From Acidobacteriota bacterium (GTDB lineage Bacteria; Acidobacteriota; Terriglobia; Terriglobales; Acidobacteriaceae): a DNA stretch of 64,000 bases. A program made the position numbers and the translations under genes. The notes beneath the pieces were generated by a model. That model saw only the letters and a program-made list of their open reading frames with translations. It was not told the origin of the DNA and ran no database searches. The stretch lies in assembly GCA_021851335.1 (NCBI GenBank), contig JAJZEA010000013.1, forward strand, positions 1 through 64,000, written 5' to 3'. This document shows positions 9,867 through 18,180 of this stretch, one piece after another (position 1 is the first letter of the stretch; each line of letters begins with the position of its first letter).

Positions 9867-10466
9867 TTGAAATTCCAGACTCAGTTCCTGCTTTCGGCGA
9901 TGAAGGCCGAGCAATTTCCCACGACGAACGCGCCGGAGATTGCCCTGCTCGGCCGCTCGAATGTGGGCAAATCCAGCCTGTTGAATGCGCTGGTGGGTAG
10001 CCAGGTGGCGCGTGTATCGAGCACGCCGGGCCGCACCCGCTCCATCAACTTCTTTTCGCTTGCTTCGCCCACTTCGCCCGGCCGCGTTCGTCTGGTGCTG
10101 GCCGACCTGCCCGGCTATGGCTATGCCAAGATTTCCAAATCCATCTCCGCCGAGTGGCCGTCCTTCATTGACCCGTATCTTGCCGAACGGCCGCAGCTTG
10201 CGCTTTGCATCTCTCTGGTGGACTCCAATATTCCTGTTCAGAAAAGCGATTTGCAACTGCTGGAGTGGTTGCGCGCGCACGATCGCCCCGTGCTTGTCGT
10301 GGGCACCAAAGCCGATAAGCTCAGCGGAAACGAGCGGACGCGGAATCAGGCTCAGTTGCAGCAGGGGCTGGGCGTCGATGAGCTGCTTCTGATCTCATCC
10401 AAAACAGGGCTAGGCTTGAATCACCTCAACGCTCGCTTCGAGGCGCTTGCCACCCACAAAAGCTGA
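9867..10466 (+). CDS. engB: Ribosome biogenesis GTPase EngB/YihA
   Basis: 199 residues, typical length. The TTG at 9867 is the only reasonable start, because an in-frame TGA lies just upstream at 9855-9857 and the N-terminal FQTQFLLSAMKAEQFP matches the family. GTP-binding motifs: G1 GRSNVGKSS (29-37), G3 DLPGYG, G4 TKAD and G5 SSKTG. Required for large-subunit assembly in model bacteria. Its 3' end overlaps the convergent unknown gene at 10410-11213 by 57 bp. Confidence 0.95.
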   Translation: MKFQTQFLLSAMKAEQFPTTNAPEIALLGRSNVGKSSLLNALVGSQVARVSSTPGRTRSINFFSLASPTSPGRVRLVLADLPGYGYAKISKSISAEWPSFIDPYLAERPQLALCISLVDSNIPVQKSDLQLLEWLRAHDRPVLVVGTKADKLSGNERTRNQAQLQQGLGVDELLLISSKTGLGLNHLNARFEALATHKS

Positions 10467-11213
10467 GGCGCGGCGCAGGGCCGCTTCCCAGTCTGCCTGC
10501 TCCTCGGCACGAATGCTGACGCCCATGGCGCGCTGCGCCGCACGGCCCAAATATCGCGGAGCCAGCCGCAGCCAGCGCTGACGAGCGCCATCGGTAGCAA
10601 TCTCACGCGCAGCCGTCTCGACCGGAGTAGCGCGCGATGCGCAACACTTTTCCTGACGCCAGGAGACGAAGTGGCCATGGAAGGTTTCCGTGGCATCGAG
10701 CAGCCGCGCGCCCTGACGCAGAAAGGCCTGATGCAGAAAGGCACCTTGCGCGCTCTCATGGGCGGACGTTGCGTTCTGCTGCGCGGCCAGGGCATCCGGC
10801 TGCACGCCTCGTCGCAGCATCTCTTCCATCAGGTATACCGCGGAGACGGCCACAGCAACCGAAACAGCGCGTCGCTGACGCACCTCATTCTTCAGAATGC
10901 GCAGCGCCTCTTCCACGGTGTTGACCACAAAGTCTGCCAGCGCGTCGCGCATGGCACGCCGCTGCGCAAGCGCATCGGGCGCGGCCACCAGTGTCGCAGC
11001 CCCGGCGATATTGGCCGCCGTCACCAGCGCATCGGCGACGGAGCTTTCCGGCTGCAACTCACCGGCAAAGATCAGCCGTCCGCCCAGGCCCTGTTCCGGG
11101 TCAACCGGAAAAAGTTCGAGTAGCTTTTCGTAGCCGCGATAGACGCTTTCGATCCAAGGCACTGCGGTGCGCTCGGATTCCGGTGAACAGATTGTGGGCG
11201 TCTCGCTGGTCAT
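10410..11213 (-). CDS. Conserved-looking hypothetical protein
   Basis: 267 residues, soluble, predicted mostly helical. N-terminal part WIESVYRGYEKLLELFPVDP is followed by a Gly/Ala-rich segment (NIAGAATLVAAPDALAQRR) and a helix with VSVAVAVSAVYLMEEMLRRG. The C-terminal third is Arg/Ala rich. I see no catalytic or binding motif and do not recognise the family. The last 57 bp overlap engB in antisense, an unusual convergent overlap. A 14-bp direct repeat (11230-11257) lies just upstream of the start. Codon usage resembles the neighbours, so it is likely real. Confidence 0.6.
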   Translation of the reverse strand: MTSETPTICSPESERTAVPWIESVYRGYEKLLELFPVDPEQGLGGRLIFAGELQPESSVADALVTAANIAGAATLVAAPDALAQRRAMRDALADFVVNTVEEALRILKNEVRQRRAVSVAVAVSAVYLMEEMLRRGVQPDALAAQQNATSAHESAQGAFLHQAFLRQGARLLDATETFHGHFVSWRQEKCCASRATPVETAAREIATDGARQRWLRLAPRYLGRAAQRAMGVSIRAEEQADWEAALRRASAFVGGKRLEASVEVIQA

Positions 11214-11229
11214 ACTCTAAATCTGTCCT

Positions 11230-11257
11230 GCTTTGAACGCATCGCTTTGAACGTATC
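11230..11257. repeat. Direct repeat, two 14-bp units
   Basis: GCTTTGAACGCATC followed directly by GCTTTGAACGTATC (one mismatch), with a degenerate third start GCTATGGATGCC. It lies 17 nt upstream of the minus-strand start at 11213, so it could be an operator, or simply a slippage product. Confidence 0.6.
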
Positions 11258-11338
11258 GCTATGGATGCCTTCTGCTCTGACTGTATCGTGCATGGCGCGT
11301 CAGAAACCACTCCTTTGAGCCTGGAGCGGAGTTCACTT

Positions 11339-11746
11339 TCACCAGCTCGAATATGGCTGGCCATTGCTTCCATTATCATCATCGCCGGAGTGGACGTCGT
11401 CAATGCCCGGCTCGGTCTGGTCCACCGAACTCATAGCATCGCTCTGATCGGTATTCCATGTATCCGCCGACCGCGTCATCGGGTCCACGGGAATCTCACG
11501 CAGATAGCCGGCGTCCACCAGATCCTGAAGCGACTGCGGCGCCTTCTGCTTGTCCATCGTATAAGCTTGAATCGCCTGCCGCATCACATGCAGATCTTCG
11601 CGCAGGACAGATTCCTTGGCCGCCTTGACTGCCGCCACATAGTTTGGCACGGCAATGGCCATGAGCACGCCGATGATGAGCATCACCACCATCAGCTCGA
11701 TCAGCGTGAATCCCGCTTCGCCCGGTTTGTGCAGCCTCTTGGTCAC
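11339..11746 (-). CDS. Type II secretion-like major pseudopilin (GspG type)
   Basis: 135 residues from a GTG start. Prepilin peptidase site G|FTLIE with Glu at +5, followed by a hydrophobic helix (LMVVMLIIGVLMAIAVPNY). The GspG C-terminal pattern is present (YLREIPVDPMT). The extreme C terminus is acidic (DDVHSGDDDNGSNG), suggesting a calcium site or low-complexity tail. Third gene of a minus-strand set secretin-pseudopilin-pseudopilin, 20 nt after its neighbour. It should be an inner-membrane-derived fibre subunit. No prepilin peptidase, ATPase or GspF lies in the window. Confidence 0.85.
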   Translation of the reverse strand: MTKRLHKPGEAGFTLIELMVVMLIIGVLMAIAVPNYVAAVKAAKESVLREDLHVMRQAIQAYTMDKQKAPQSLQDLVDAGYLREIPVDPMTRSADTWNTDQSDAMSSVDQTEPGIDDVHSGDDDNGSNGQPYSSW

Positions 11747-11766
11747 TTCTCGCCCGTCCTGTCCTG

Positions 11767-12258
11767 CTACCAGTCCGAATACTTCGTTCCGTCCAGCGCC
11801 GTTCCTGTCGATTTCGAGTAGACATCGAAGACGCTTTGCCCGCCATAGGAGTCGCTGTCCGGATCATCCTGCATCGAGCGCATCCCCCAATCCGTGTTGC
11901 CCGTCATCGGATCGGTGGGAATCTTGCGCAGAAACCGCACCTTCTTGCCCTGCACATCGACGCCTTTCACCAGCGTATCGAGATCCGGCGGATACCCCTG
12001 ACTGTCCACCTTGGTCTGGAACGCGCCCTTGTCCGCCGCGTCTTTATACTTGTCGATCGCATTGCGCATCGTCCATAGATCGCTGCGCAGCTCGCGCTCT
12101 TTTTCGCGCTGCACCTCAAACCGCGCCACCGGTATCGCCGCCATCGCCAGAATGCCCAGGATCGCCGCCGTCACAATCAGCTCGACCAGCGTCAGTCCGC
12201 GCTCTCGGCCGCTCCCACGCAACGATCGTCCTCCGCATTGTGCTTTCCACCCGATCAT
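11767..12258 (-). CDS. Type II secretion-like pseudopilin (GspG type), second copy
   Basis: 163 residues. AGGGAGG lies about 10 nt upstream of the ATG and overlaps the secretin stop, indicating coupled expression. Cleavage site G|LTLVE with Glu +5, helix LIVTAAILGILAMAAIPVA, then a GspG-like domain with FLRKIPTDPMTGNTDWG. The C terminus contains DPDSDSYGGQSVFDVYS, matching the calcium-loop region of GspG. Differs from the downstream copy mainly in the longer middle, so the two are paralogues rather than a recent duplication. Confidence 0.87.
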   Translation of the reverse strand: MIGWKAQCGGRSLRGSGRERGLTLVELIVTAAILGILAMAAIPVARFEVQREKERELRSDLWTMRNAIDKYKDAADKGAFQTKVDSQGYPPDLDTLVKGVDVQGKKVRFLRKIPTDPMTGNTDWGMRSMQDDPDSDSYGGQSVFDVYSKSTGTALDGTKYSDW

Positions 12259-12273
12259 GCGCAGTGAACCTCC

Positions 12274-14724
12274 CTAGCGAATGATCACAGGCGTATCCTG
12301 CGCCGAAACGATCACCGGATGCTGCTCGGAATCGAGTGCGCCGGGACGCACAAACGTAAGCTGGGTCGTGCCGGCCTGCTTCGCCTGGAAGGTGAGCATG
12401 CAAACCGTTCCCTTGCCATTGACTCCGGCAACACCCGGCGGACGCGAAGCCGCCAGCGTAATCAGCCCTGGCCCATCATCCCGATGGACCAGCGCCACAG
12501 CCTGTCCGTCCTGCTTCAGGAATCCACCGGCATCGATATTGACGAGCGACATCTTTGTCGCGTCATAGTGAATTTGCAGCGGCACGGAATCGATCCCCGC
12601 GGCGTCGGCGATATTCACGGCCACCGAAAAAGTCTGACCGACGGTAGGCGGAGTGGCCGGTGGCGTCAGGCTCAACCCCACCACGCCGGGGCGCAAAGTG
12701 GCTGGTGGCGTGGCGCTGGCCGCTGCCTGCGGCGCCGCAGCTTTCGGCGCCGTCGGATCGGCGCTTTGATGCAACTCCGCCAATGCATTCGGAGCCGCCG
12801 CCGAAGCCGTCTGCCCGCGCAGAGAATTCGCCTCGGCGATCACGCCGCCCTGCGACTGCTGCATCCCCAGCGCTGCGGCCTGAGCCACTCGATTGAAGCC
12901 CGGCGTCGTATTCAGATCGGCGCGCCGAAGATCAATCGCCTGCCCGGCTCCGGTATCAATCTGGCGCAGATTCAGCGGACTGAGCTGCTGGCTGCGAACC
13001 ACATGCGGCACCAGAACAAAGACGATCTCATCGTCGATCACTTCACGCGACTTGGACCCGAAGATGTAACGCAGAATCGGCAGCTCACCCAGGCCTGGAA
13101 TGCCGGTAATGCTGACCAGATCCTGCTTGTTCACAATGCCGCCGAGGATATTGGCTTCACCCTCGCGCAGGCGGATGACCTGCTCAATGGTGCGCTGGCT
13201 GATGATTGGCTCGGTCACGCCGCTGATTGTGGAGGTGCCGCTCTCCGAGCTGACCTCGATCTTCATCTTCAGCGTTACGTCGTGGTCAAAATGGACCGTC
13301 GGCGTCATCTCAATCTGCACGCCTACGTCAATGTACTGGAACTGCGTATCGACCAGCGGGCTGGCGATGGCCGTCACCGCAGCACCCGTCTGATACGAAC
13401 CCGTGGCGATGGGGATGCGCGAGCCGATCTTCATCGTCGCCTTCTGTCCATCCGTTGCGCGAATCCGCGGATTCTGGAGAATCTTCGTGTTCGAGTCGGT
13501 AAGCAGCAGGTTGGCTGTAGCGGAACTGACCGTGATCGCAAAGTTGGTCGCGTTCAGGTTCGCCAGGTTATCCAGCGTCAGGTTGGGCGTATTGACGGTA
13601 CCGGTCGTCGGGTTGGTGGTCGTCGTCGTGCTATTCAAAACCGACTGCGGCGGCTGCAAGGCAAAGCCGATGCTGCCCGGCCAGCTCAGACCGATATTAC
13701 GCAGTACATCGCGATTGACCTCCAGCACGCCCACATCGACCACCACCTCTGGACGCGCCTTGTCCAGATCGTTAATCACCTTTTGCGCCAGCAGCAGTTC
13801 ATCCGGCGTTGCGCGCATCACAATCGCATTCTGGCTGGGCACGCCATACACTTTCGTATTCGGCAGCACGTTGCGAATTGCGGTTTGGATATCGTTCAGG
13901 TCGTTCTGTTGCCAGGCGTTGGTCAGATAAAACGTCTGCACCGCCTGCTCATCCAGCTCCGTTCGCTTGGCGCGCGAATTCTGCGCCACAAAGATCGTAT
14001 TGCTCGTCACAGGACGCCAGAAGGTATCCGAAAGCTCACCCAGAATCCGCAGTGCGTCCAGCAGCGAGACATTAGTCAGGTCCACCTGGATTCGCTTGCC
14101 CACATAGCTCGGATCGAAAAGCACATTGATGCCCGCCGCCTTGCCAATCGCCTGATAGATGATCTTCGAGTCTTCCGAGTAGCGCAGCGTCAGCGGCTGA
14201 TTATTCATCGGATGCAGCTCTGCCGGCGCTTCGGCTCCTTCAATCTCCTCGGCCGTCTGCGTCGGAATGCTGGTCTCCGAGCGGATGGGCTGGTGCGTCT
14301 CCTTCGCCCGGATCGCCTCAATCTGCTGGAGCGCAGCCTCATTGCCCGGATCAACCGCGGTCGCCCGCAGATACTCGACCAGTGCGGCCTGCGAATCGCC
14401 CTGCTTCATCAACTTGTTGCCGCGCGTCACGTGCCACGTCGCGTCCGTCTCTTTCAGCCGATAATAGGCCGTGCGCGTACGCAGATTCTCCGGCGCCTTT
14501 TCATACGCCCTTTTGAAAAAGTCATATGCCGCGTCGTAGTCCTCGCGAGCCTCAGCCGCCTCACCCTTGTTCATCAAAGTATGAACCGAGTCCGAGTGGC
14601 GGGCATAGGCATCCGGCCCAAAGCTGACCAGCACTACCAGCCCGATGGCGCACGCAATCGTCCACGCCGCAAGGATTCCTGTTCCAACTGCGCGCCTGCG
14701 AGAAAAAAACCCTTTGCGTTTCAT
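12274..14724 (-). CDS. Secretin (GspD/PilQ-like) with TPR N terminus and cohesin-like C terminus
   Basis: 816 residues from the ATG at 14724, chosen because GGGAG lies about 8 nt upstream and a TAGAAT -10-like box at 14753-14758 sits inside the longer open frame. Layout: N-terminal membrane helix (about 13-35), TPR-like repeats (about 45-130), STN/N0-type domain with ADI-like strand ILFDPSYVGKRIQVDL (about 185-210), secretin N domains, then the secretin core. The core carries VGVQIEMTP, EANILGGIV and GIPGLGELPILRYIFG (about 470-600). After an Ala/Pro linker, residues about 690-816 resemble a cohesin (VVGLSLTPPATP, DAAGIDSVPLQIHYD). Forms an outer-membrane export pore. First gene of a three-gene set with two pseudopilins. 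Confidence 0.9.
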   Translation of the reverse strand: MKRKGFFSRRRAVGTGILAAWTIACAIGLVVLVSFGPDAYARHSDSVHTLMNKGEAAEAREDYDAAYDFFKRAYEKAPENLRTRTAYYRLKETDATWHVTRGNKLMKQGDSQAALVEYLRATAVDPGNEAALQQIEAIRAKETHQPIRSETSIPTQTAEEIEGAEAPAELHPMNNQPLTLRYSEDSKIIYQAIGKAAGINVLFDPSYVGKRIQVDLTNVSLLDALRILGELSDTFWRPVTSNTIFVAQNSRAKRTELDEQAVQTFYLTNAWQQNDLNDIQTAIRNVLPNTKVYGVPSQNAIVMRATPDELLLAQKVINDLDKARPEVVVDVGVLEVNRDVLRNIGLSWPGSIGFALQPPQSVLNSTTTTTNPTTGTVNTPNLTLDNLANLNATNFAITVSSATANLLLTDSNTKILQNPRIRATDGQKATMKIGSRIPIATGSYQTGAAVTAIASPLVDTQFQYIDVGVQIEMTPTVHFDHDVTLKMKIEVSSESGTSTISGVTEPIISQRTIEQVIRLREGEANILGGIVNKQDLVSITGIPGLGELPILRYIFGSKSREVIDDEIVFVLVPHVVRSQQLSPLNLRQIDTGAGQAIDLRRADLNTTPGFNRVAQAAALGMQQSQGGVIAEANSLRGQTASAAAPNALAELHQSADPTAPKAAAPQAAASATPPATLRPGVVGLSLTPPATPPTVGQTFSVAVNIADAAGIDSVPLQIHYDATKMSLVNIDAGGFLKQDGQAVALVHRDDGPGLITLAASRPPGVAGVNGKGTVCMLTFQAKQAGTTQLTFVRPGALDSEQHPVIVSAQDTPVIIR

Positions 14725-14851
14725 CCATCTCCCACTGTTGTGCTGATCTCTCATTCTAACAAAGCCCTTCCCGCCACCGCTCCTGGCCGGAGATCCGAAA
14801 CGTCGAGAAAATCCAATCTGAGATACCATCAAAAGGGAGAGTGAGACGCAA

Positions 14852-15403
14852 ATGCCGCGCCAGTCCAGCCACGTGATTGCAACCCCGACTCGTTCCGCGG
14901 AGAAGCCAAACCGTCCGCGCGATCCGGTCGCCAGCGGTGAGCGCGATGCGGCTCACAACCGCAGCGCTTCGTTCAACTATTTCCTCCTCGACAAGGTTGA
15001 AGCGGGCATCGCCCTGCGCGGCACCGAGGTCAAATCCATCCGTCAGGGACAGGCCAACCTCAAAGACGCCTACGGACTCATCAAGGACGGGGAAGCTTTT
15101 CTGCTCAACGTGCATATTGGCCCTTACTCCCACGGCAACATTGCCAACCACGACGCCCTGCGCACGCGAAAACTCCTCCTGCACAAGGAGGAAGTGCGGC
15201 GTCTACACGGAAAGACGCAGATCAAAGGCCATACGCTCATCCCCACTCGACTTTATTTCCGCAACGGGCGCGTGAAGTGCGAACTGGCCGTGGCCAAAGG
15301 CAAGCAGGACTGGGATAAACGCGAGACCGAGAAGCGTCGCGAAGCCGATCGGGAATCGCGAGCCGCCATCAACGCCAGCAAGCATCGCGCCAGCCGGGCA
15401 TAA
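14852..15403 (+). CDS. smpB: SsrA-binding protein SmpB
   Basis: 183 residues; delivers tmRNA to stalled ribosomes. SD AAGGGAG lies about 13 nt before the ATG. Core motifs RSASFNYFLLDKVEAGIALR, GTEVKSIRQGQANLKDAY and the basic C-terminal tail (KQDWDKRETEKRREADRE) are all present. It carries about 35 extra residues at the N terminus compared with short family members. Divergently transcribed from the secretin gene, with the two starts only 127 bp apart. No tmRNA gene was recognised nearby. Confidence 0.96.
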   Translation: MPRQSSHVIATPTRSAEKPNRPRDPVASGERDAAHNRSASFNYFLLDKVEAGIALRGTEVKSIRQGQANLKDAYGLIKDGEAFLLNVHIGPYSHGNIANHDALRTRKLLLHKEEVRRLHGKTQIKGHTLIPTRLYFRNGRVKCELAVAKGKQDWDKRETEKRREADRESRAAINASKHRASRA

Positions 15404-15484
15404 CGCCCTCCTGGCCCAGACTACGGATCTGGACTGCTTATCCGGACGGCCAACCCGGCACAGAATCAGACAGGCTCCGAGTGC

Positions 15485-15490
15485 GATAAT
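15485..15490 (+). promoter_or_regulatory. Candidate leaderless -10 box (GATAAT)
   Basis: GATAAT ends 7 nt before the pepA ATG at 15498, and no Shine-Dalgarno lies between them. A transcription start 7 nt downstream would fall on the A of the ATG. No convincing -35. Confidence 0.45.
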
Positions 15491-15497
15491 TGCGTCT

Positions 15498-17027
15498 ATG
15501 AAAACGGAACTCGTCTCTGCCCCGCTCTCCGGGATGGCGGTCGATCTGTTGGCGATCTGCGCCGTCGATGACCAGACATCCAAAGACAAGAATGCTCTTC
15601 CCCAGCCGGTCCTGTTGACCTCGGATGCCGCCCTTCAAGCCGCTGCCGCTTCGGTGCTGGCCTCCGGCGAGTTCAAGGCTGCCGCCAATGAAACCCTGCT
15701 GCTGCACGCGCCCGCGGGCCTCGCCGCCACGCGTCTACTGATCGTCGGACTCGGAAAACGCGCCAAAGCCACGCCTCACGCTGTCCGCGCCGCCGCCGGA
15801 ACCGCCGTCCGCTTCTGCAAGCCGCGAACGCTGCGCAATCTGGCCTTTGCGCTGCCAACGGATCTGGATGCCTTTGCCGCGGCTCGCGCCGCCGCGGAAG
15901 GCGTTGTCCTGGCTGACTTTGACCCGGACACCTATCGCTCGGACCGCAAGGATCAGGGACTGCACACCTGCTCTCTGGTCTCCTCGTCAGACTCGCTTGC
16001 CAACGCGCAGCCCGGTTTCCAGGAAGGCATCGTGCTTGCCGAAGCGCAGAACTTTGCCCGCGTGCAGGTCAACGAACCGCCCAATGTCCTTACTCCGACG
16101 GTGCTCGGCCAGCGCGCCGCGCTGATGGCACAGTCCGTTGGACTGAAGTGGGAGGTCTACTCCAGCGAAAAGCTCCACGAACTCAAGATGGGCGCTTTCT
16201 GGTCGGTAGCCAAAGGTTCCGAAGAGCCGCCAGCGCTGATCGTCCTGACCTATGAGCCGGAGGGTTACAACCCGGCCACCTACAACGGCCCGGTCGTCGG
16301 ACTGGTGGGCAAAGGAATCACCTTCGACACCGGAGGCATCTCCATTAAGCCTGCCGACGGCATGGAAAAGATGAAGTATGACATGGCTGGCGCTGCGGCC
16401 ATGCTGGGCACGATGCAGGCCATCGCCGGACTCAAGCCCAAAGTCAAGGTCATCTGCGTCGTCTGTTCGGCGGAAAACATGCCGGACGGCAAAGCCTACA
16501 AGCCCGGCGACATCGCCACCTCCATGCCGGACGGAACCAGGCCCGGCAAATCCATCGAGATCATCAACACCGACGCCGAAGGCAGACTGGTGCTGGCCGA
16601 CGGACTGACCTACGCTCGACAGCTTGGCTGCACCCACCTGATCGACGCCGCCACGCTCACCGGAGCCTGCGTCGTCGCCCTGGGCATGGTCAACGCCGGA
16701 GCCTTCAGCAACGACGATGCCACCTTCCGCCAGTTTGAAGCGGCCTATGAAAAGACCGGCGAAAAATTCTGGCGTCTGCCACTGGGCGACGAATACTTCG
16801 ACCTGATCCGCAGCGACATCGCCGATATCAAAAACACCGGCGGGCGCTGGGGCGGAGCCGTTACCGCCGCCGAATTCCTCAAGGTCTTTGTCGCGGATAC
16901 GCCGTGGATTCACCTCGACATCGCTGGCATGGCCTGGATCGAAGACAGCCGTCCCTCCATCGCCAAAGGCCCAAGCGGCGTCGCCGTCCGCACCATCGCG
17001 GAGTGGGTACGCACCTTCGCGGTCTGA
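15498..17027 (+). CDS. pepA: Leucyl aminopeptidase (M17 family)
   Basis: 509 residues. Cytosolic di-metal aminopeptidase that releases N-terminal residues from peptides. The N-terminal macro-like domain (1-170) is followed by the catalytic domain with GKGITFDTGGISIKP (Lys and Asp ligands), KYDMAGAAAMLGTM and NTDAEGRLVLADGL (Asp and Glu ligands). All metal and catalytic residues are intact. The message may be leaderless (see 15485-15490). The permease at 17110 follows after a potential 8-bp hairpin. Confidence 0.96.
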   Translation: MKTELVSAPLSGMAVDLLAICAVDDQTSKDKNALPQPVLLTSDAALQAAAASVLASGEFKAAANETLLLHAPAGLAATRLLIVGLGKRAKATPHAVRAAAGTAVRFCKPRTLRNLAFALPTDLDAFAAARAAAEGVVLADFDPDTYRSDRKDQGLHTCSLVSSSDSLANAQPGFQEGIVLAEAQNFARVQVNEPPNVLTPTVLGQRAALMAQSVGLKWEVYSSEKLHELKMGAFWSVAKGSEEPPALIVLTYEPEGYNPATYNGPVVGLVGKGITFDTGGISIKPADGMEKMKYDMAGAAAMLGTMQAIAGLKPKVKVICVVCSAENMPDGKAYKPGDIATSMPDGTRPGKSIEIINTDAEGRLVLADGLTYARQLGCTHLIDAATLTGACVVALGMVNAGAFSNDDATFRQFEAAYEKTGEKFWRLPLGDEYFDLIRSDIADIKNTGGRWGGAVTAAEFLKVFVADTPWIHLDIAGMAWIEDSRPSIAKGPSGVAVRTIAEWVRTFAV

Positions 17028-17047
17028 TCGCTCACCGAAGTCACACC

Positions 17048-17083
17048 GCCCGGCGCGCAGCAGCCTGAAACCGCTCGCCGGGC
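17048..17083 (+). terminator. Weak hairpin between pepA and the permease gene
   Basis: GCCCGGCG (17048-17055) pairs with CGCCGGGC (17076-17083) around a 20-nt loop, followed by CAATTTCC. It could attenuate read-through, but the large loop and short T tract make it a weak candidate. Confidence 0.35.
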
Positions 17084-17109
17084 CAATTTCCCTTCCGGAG
17101 ATGAACGCC

Positions 17110-18114
17110 ATGCCGGATTATTTTGCAAAACGTCTCTTCACCGTGCTGCTCTCGGTCTTTGGCTTGGCCGTGGCTGCGCTGCTGTTGTGGATGGGCCGCG
17201 TCATCTTCCTGCTTCTCTTCGCCGCGATTATCGGCTCGATTCTGCTCTTTGCCGTCTCTCGCGCGTTGAGTCAGCGGCTGCGGATTCATCGCGGGCTGGC
17301 TTTGCTGCTCTTCCTCGCGCTGCTGCTCGGCATCGTAACCTTGTTTTTCTGGGTGGAAGGCCCAAACATTCTCTCCCAGTTTGCGCAGTTGCAAAATGAT
17401 CTGCCCTACGCTTTCCATCGCATCCTCGGCGAAGTTCAGGAGACCGCATGGGGGCGCTGGCTGCTGACACAATCGCCCGATCCTGACCAGATCGCCAACG
17501 GCGCACGCTTTGCGCTCACTCGCATCGGCGGCATTGTGCTCACCTCGGCCACAGCCGTCGCCGGCCTTGCCATCACATTGCTGCTGAGCCTGTATCTGGC
17601 CGCCGAGCCGCTGATTTACTACCGCGGGCTGCGTCGCCTGGTGCCTCAGCTTTTTCGTCCCTTGCTGGACGAATGCGTCTCCCGTGTCCGCAAAGTGCTG
17701 CTCTGGTGGATTCTGGCCAAACTGCTTTCCATGACCTTTGTCGGCCTCTTTGTAGGCATCGGACTCTGGCTCATCGGCGTGCCCCTGCCTGGCCTGCTGG
17801 CGCTCATCGCCGCCCTGCTTACCTTTGTTCCCAATGTCGGCCCGCTCATCGCGCTGGTTCCCGCGATCCTGCTGGGCCTGGCCAACTCTCCGATGAGCGG
17901 TCTGCTGACGCTTGCCGTCTTTGCCGTGGTCTTTGTACTGGAAGGCTACTTCGTCACTCCTCTGCTGGAGCGCAATCTGGTGCGTCTGCCTCCGGCGCTC
18001 ACGCTGCTGCTTCAGCTTTTGCTGGCAGCTGTTGCCGGGCCAATCGGCGTCGCGCTCGCTGCTCCCATCGCCGCTGCCGCCATCGTCATCTGCGACACGC
18101 TGCTGCGCGACTGA
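17110..18114 (+). CDS. AI-2E/PerM family permease
   Basis: 334 residues. The ATG at 17110 is preferred because GGAG (17097-17100) sits 9 nt upstream but abuts the alternative ATG at 17101. About eight hydrophobic segments are visible: paired helices at the N terminus (LLSVFGLAVAALLLWMG, FLLLFAAIIGSILLF), and a C-terminal block with PLPGLLALIAALLTFVPNVG and IALVPAILLGLANSP. This is the UPF0118/AI-2 exporter-like family. Actual substrates vary in the family (AI-2, Na+/H+), so none is proposed here. Ends at the strong hairpin 18128-18165. Confidence 0.9.
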   Translation: MPDYFAKRLFTVLLSVFGLAVAALLLWMGRVIFLLLFAAIIGSILLFAVSRALSQRLRIHRGLALLLFLALLLGIVTLFFWVEGPNILSQFAQLQNDLPYAFHRILGEVQETAWGRWLLTQSPDPDQIANGARFALTRIGGIVLTSATAVAGLAITLLLSLYLAAEPLIYYRGLRRLVPQLFRPLLDECVSRVRKVLLWWILAKLLSMTFVGLFVGIGLWLIGVPLPGLLALIAALLTFVPNVGPLIALVPAILLGLANSPMSGLLTLAVFAVVFVLEGYFVTPLLERNLVRLPPALTLLLQLLLAAVAGPIGVALAAPIAAAAIVICDTLLRD

Positions 18115-18127
18115 AGACAAAAATAAA

Positions 18128-18165
18128 AAACGGGACGAAGCGCCAGACCGCGCTTCGTCCCGTTT
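18128..18165. terminator. Bidirectional intrinsic terminator
   Basis: Perfect 15-bp stem AAACGGGACGAAGCG (18128-18142) with its complement at 18151-18165 and an 8-nt loop. Both flanks are A/T rich (AAATAAAA before, GTTTCC after). It separates the permease gene from the convergent GH3 gene. Confidence 0.92.
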
Positions 18166-18180
18166 GTTTCCTGCTTCCGC

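Noticed and set aside
12319-14844. 841-codon open frame on the plus strand opposite the secretin gene
   Set aside because: Arg/His/Gln-rich composition without any motif; it is the shadow of the well-supported secretin on the minus strand.
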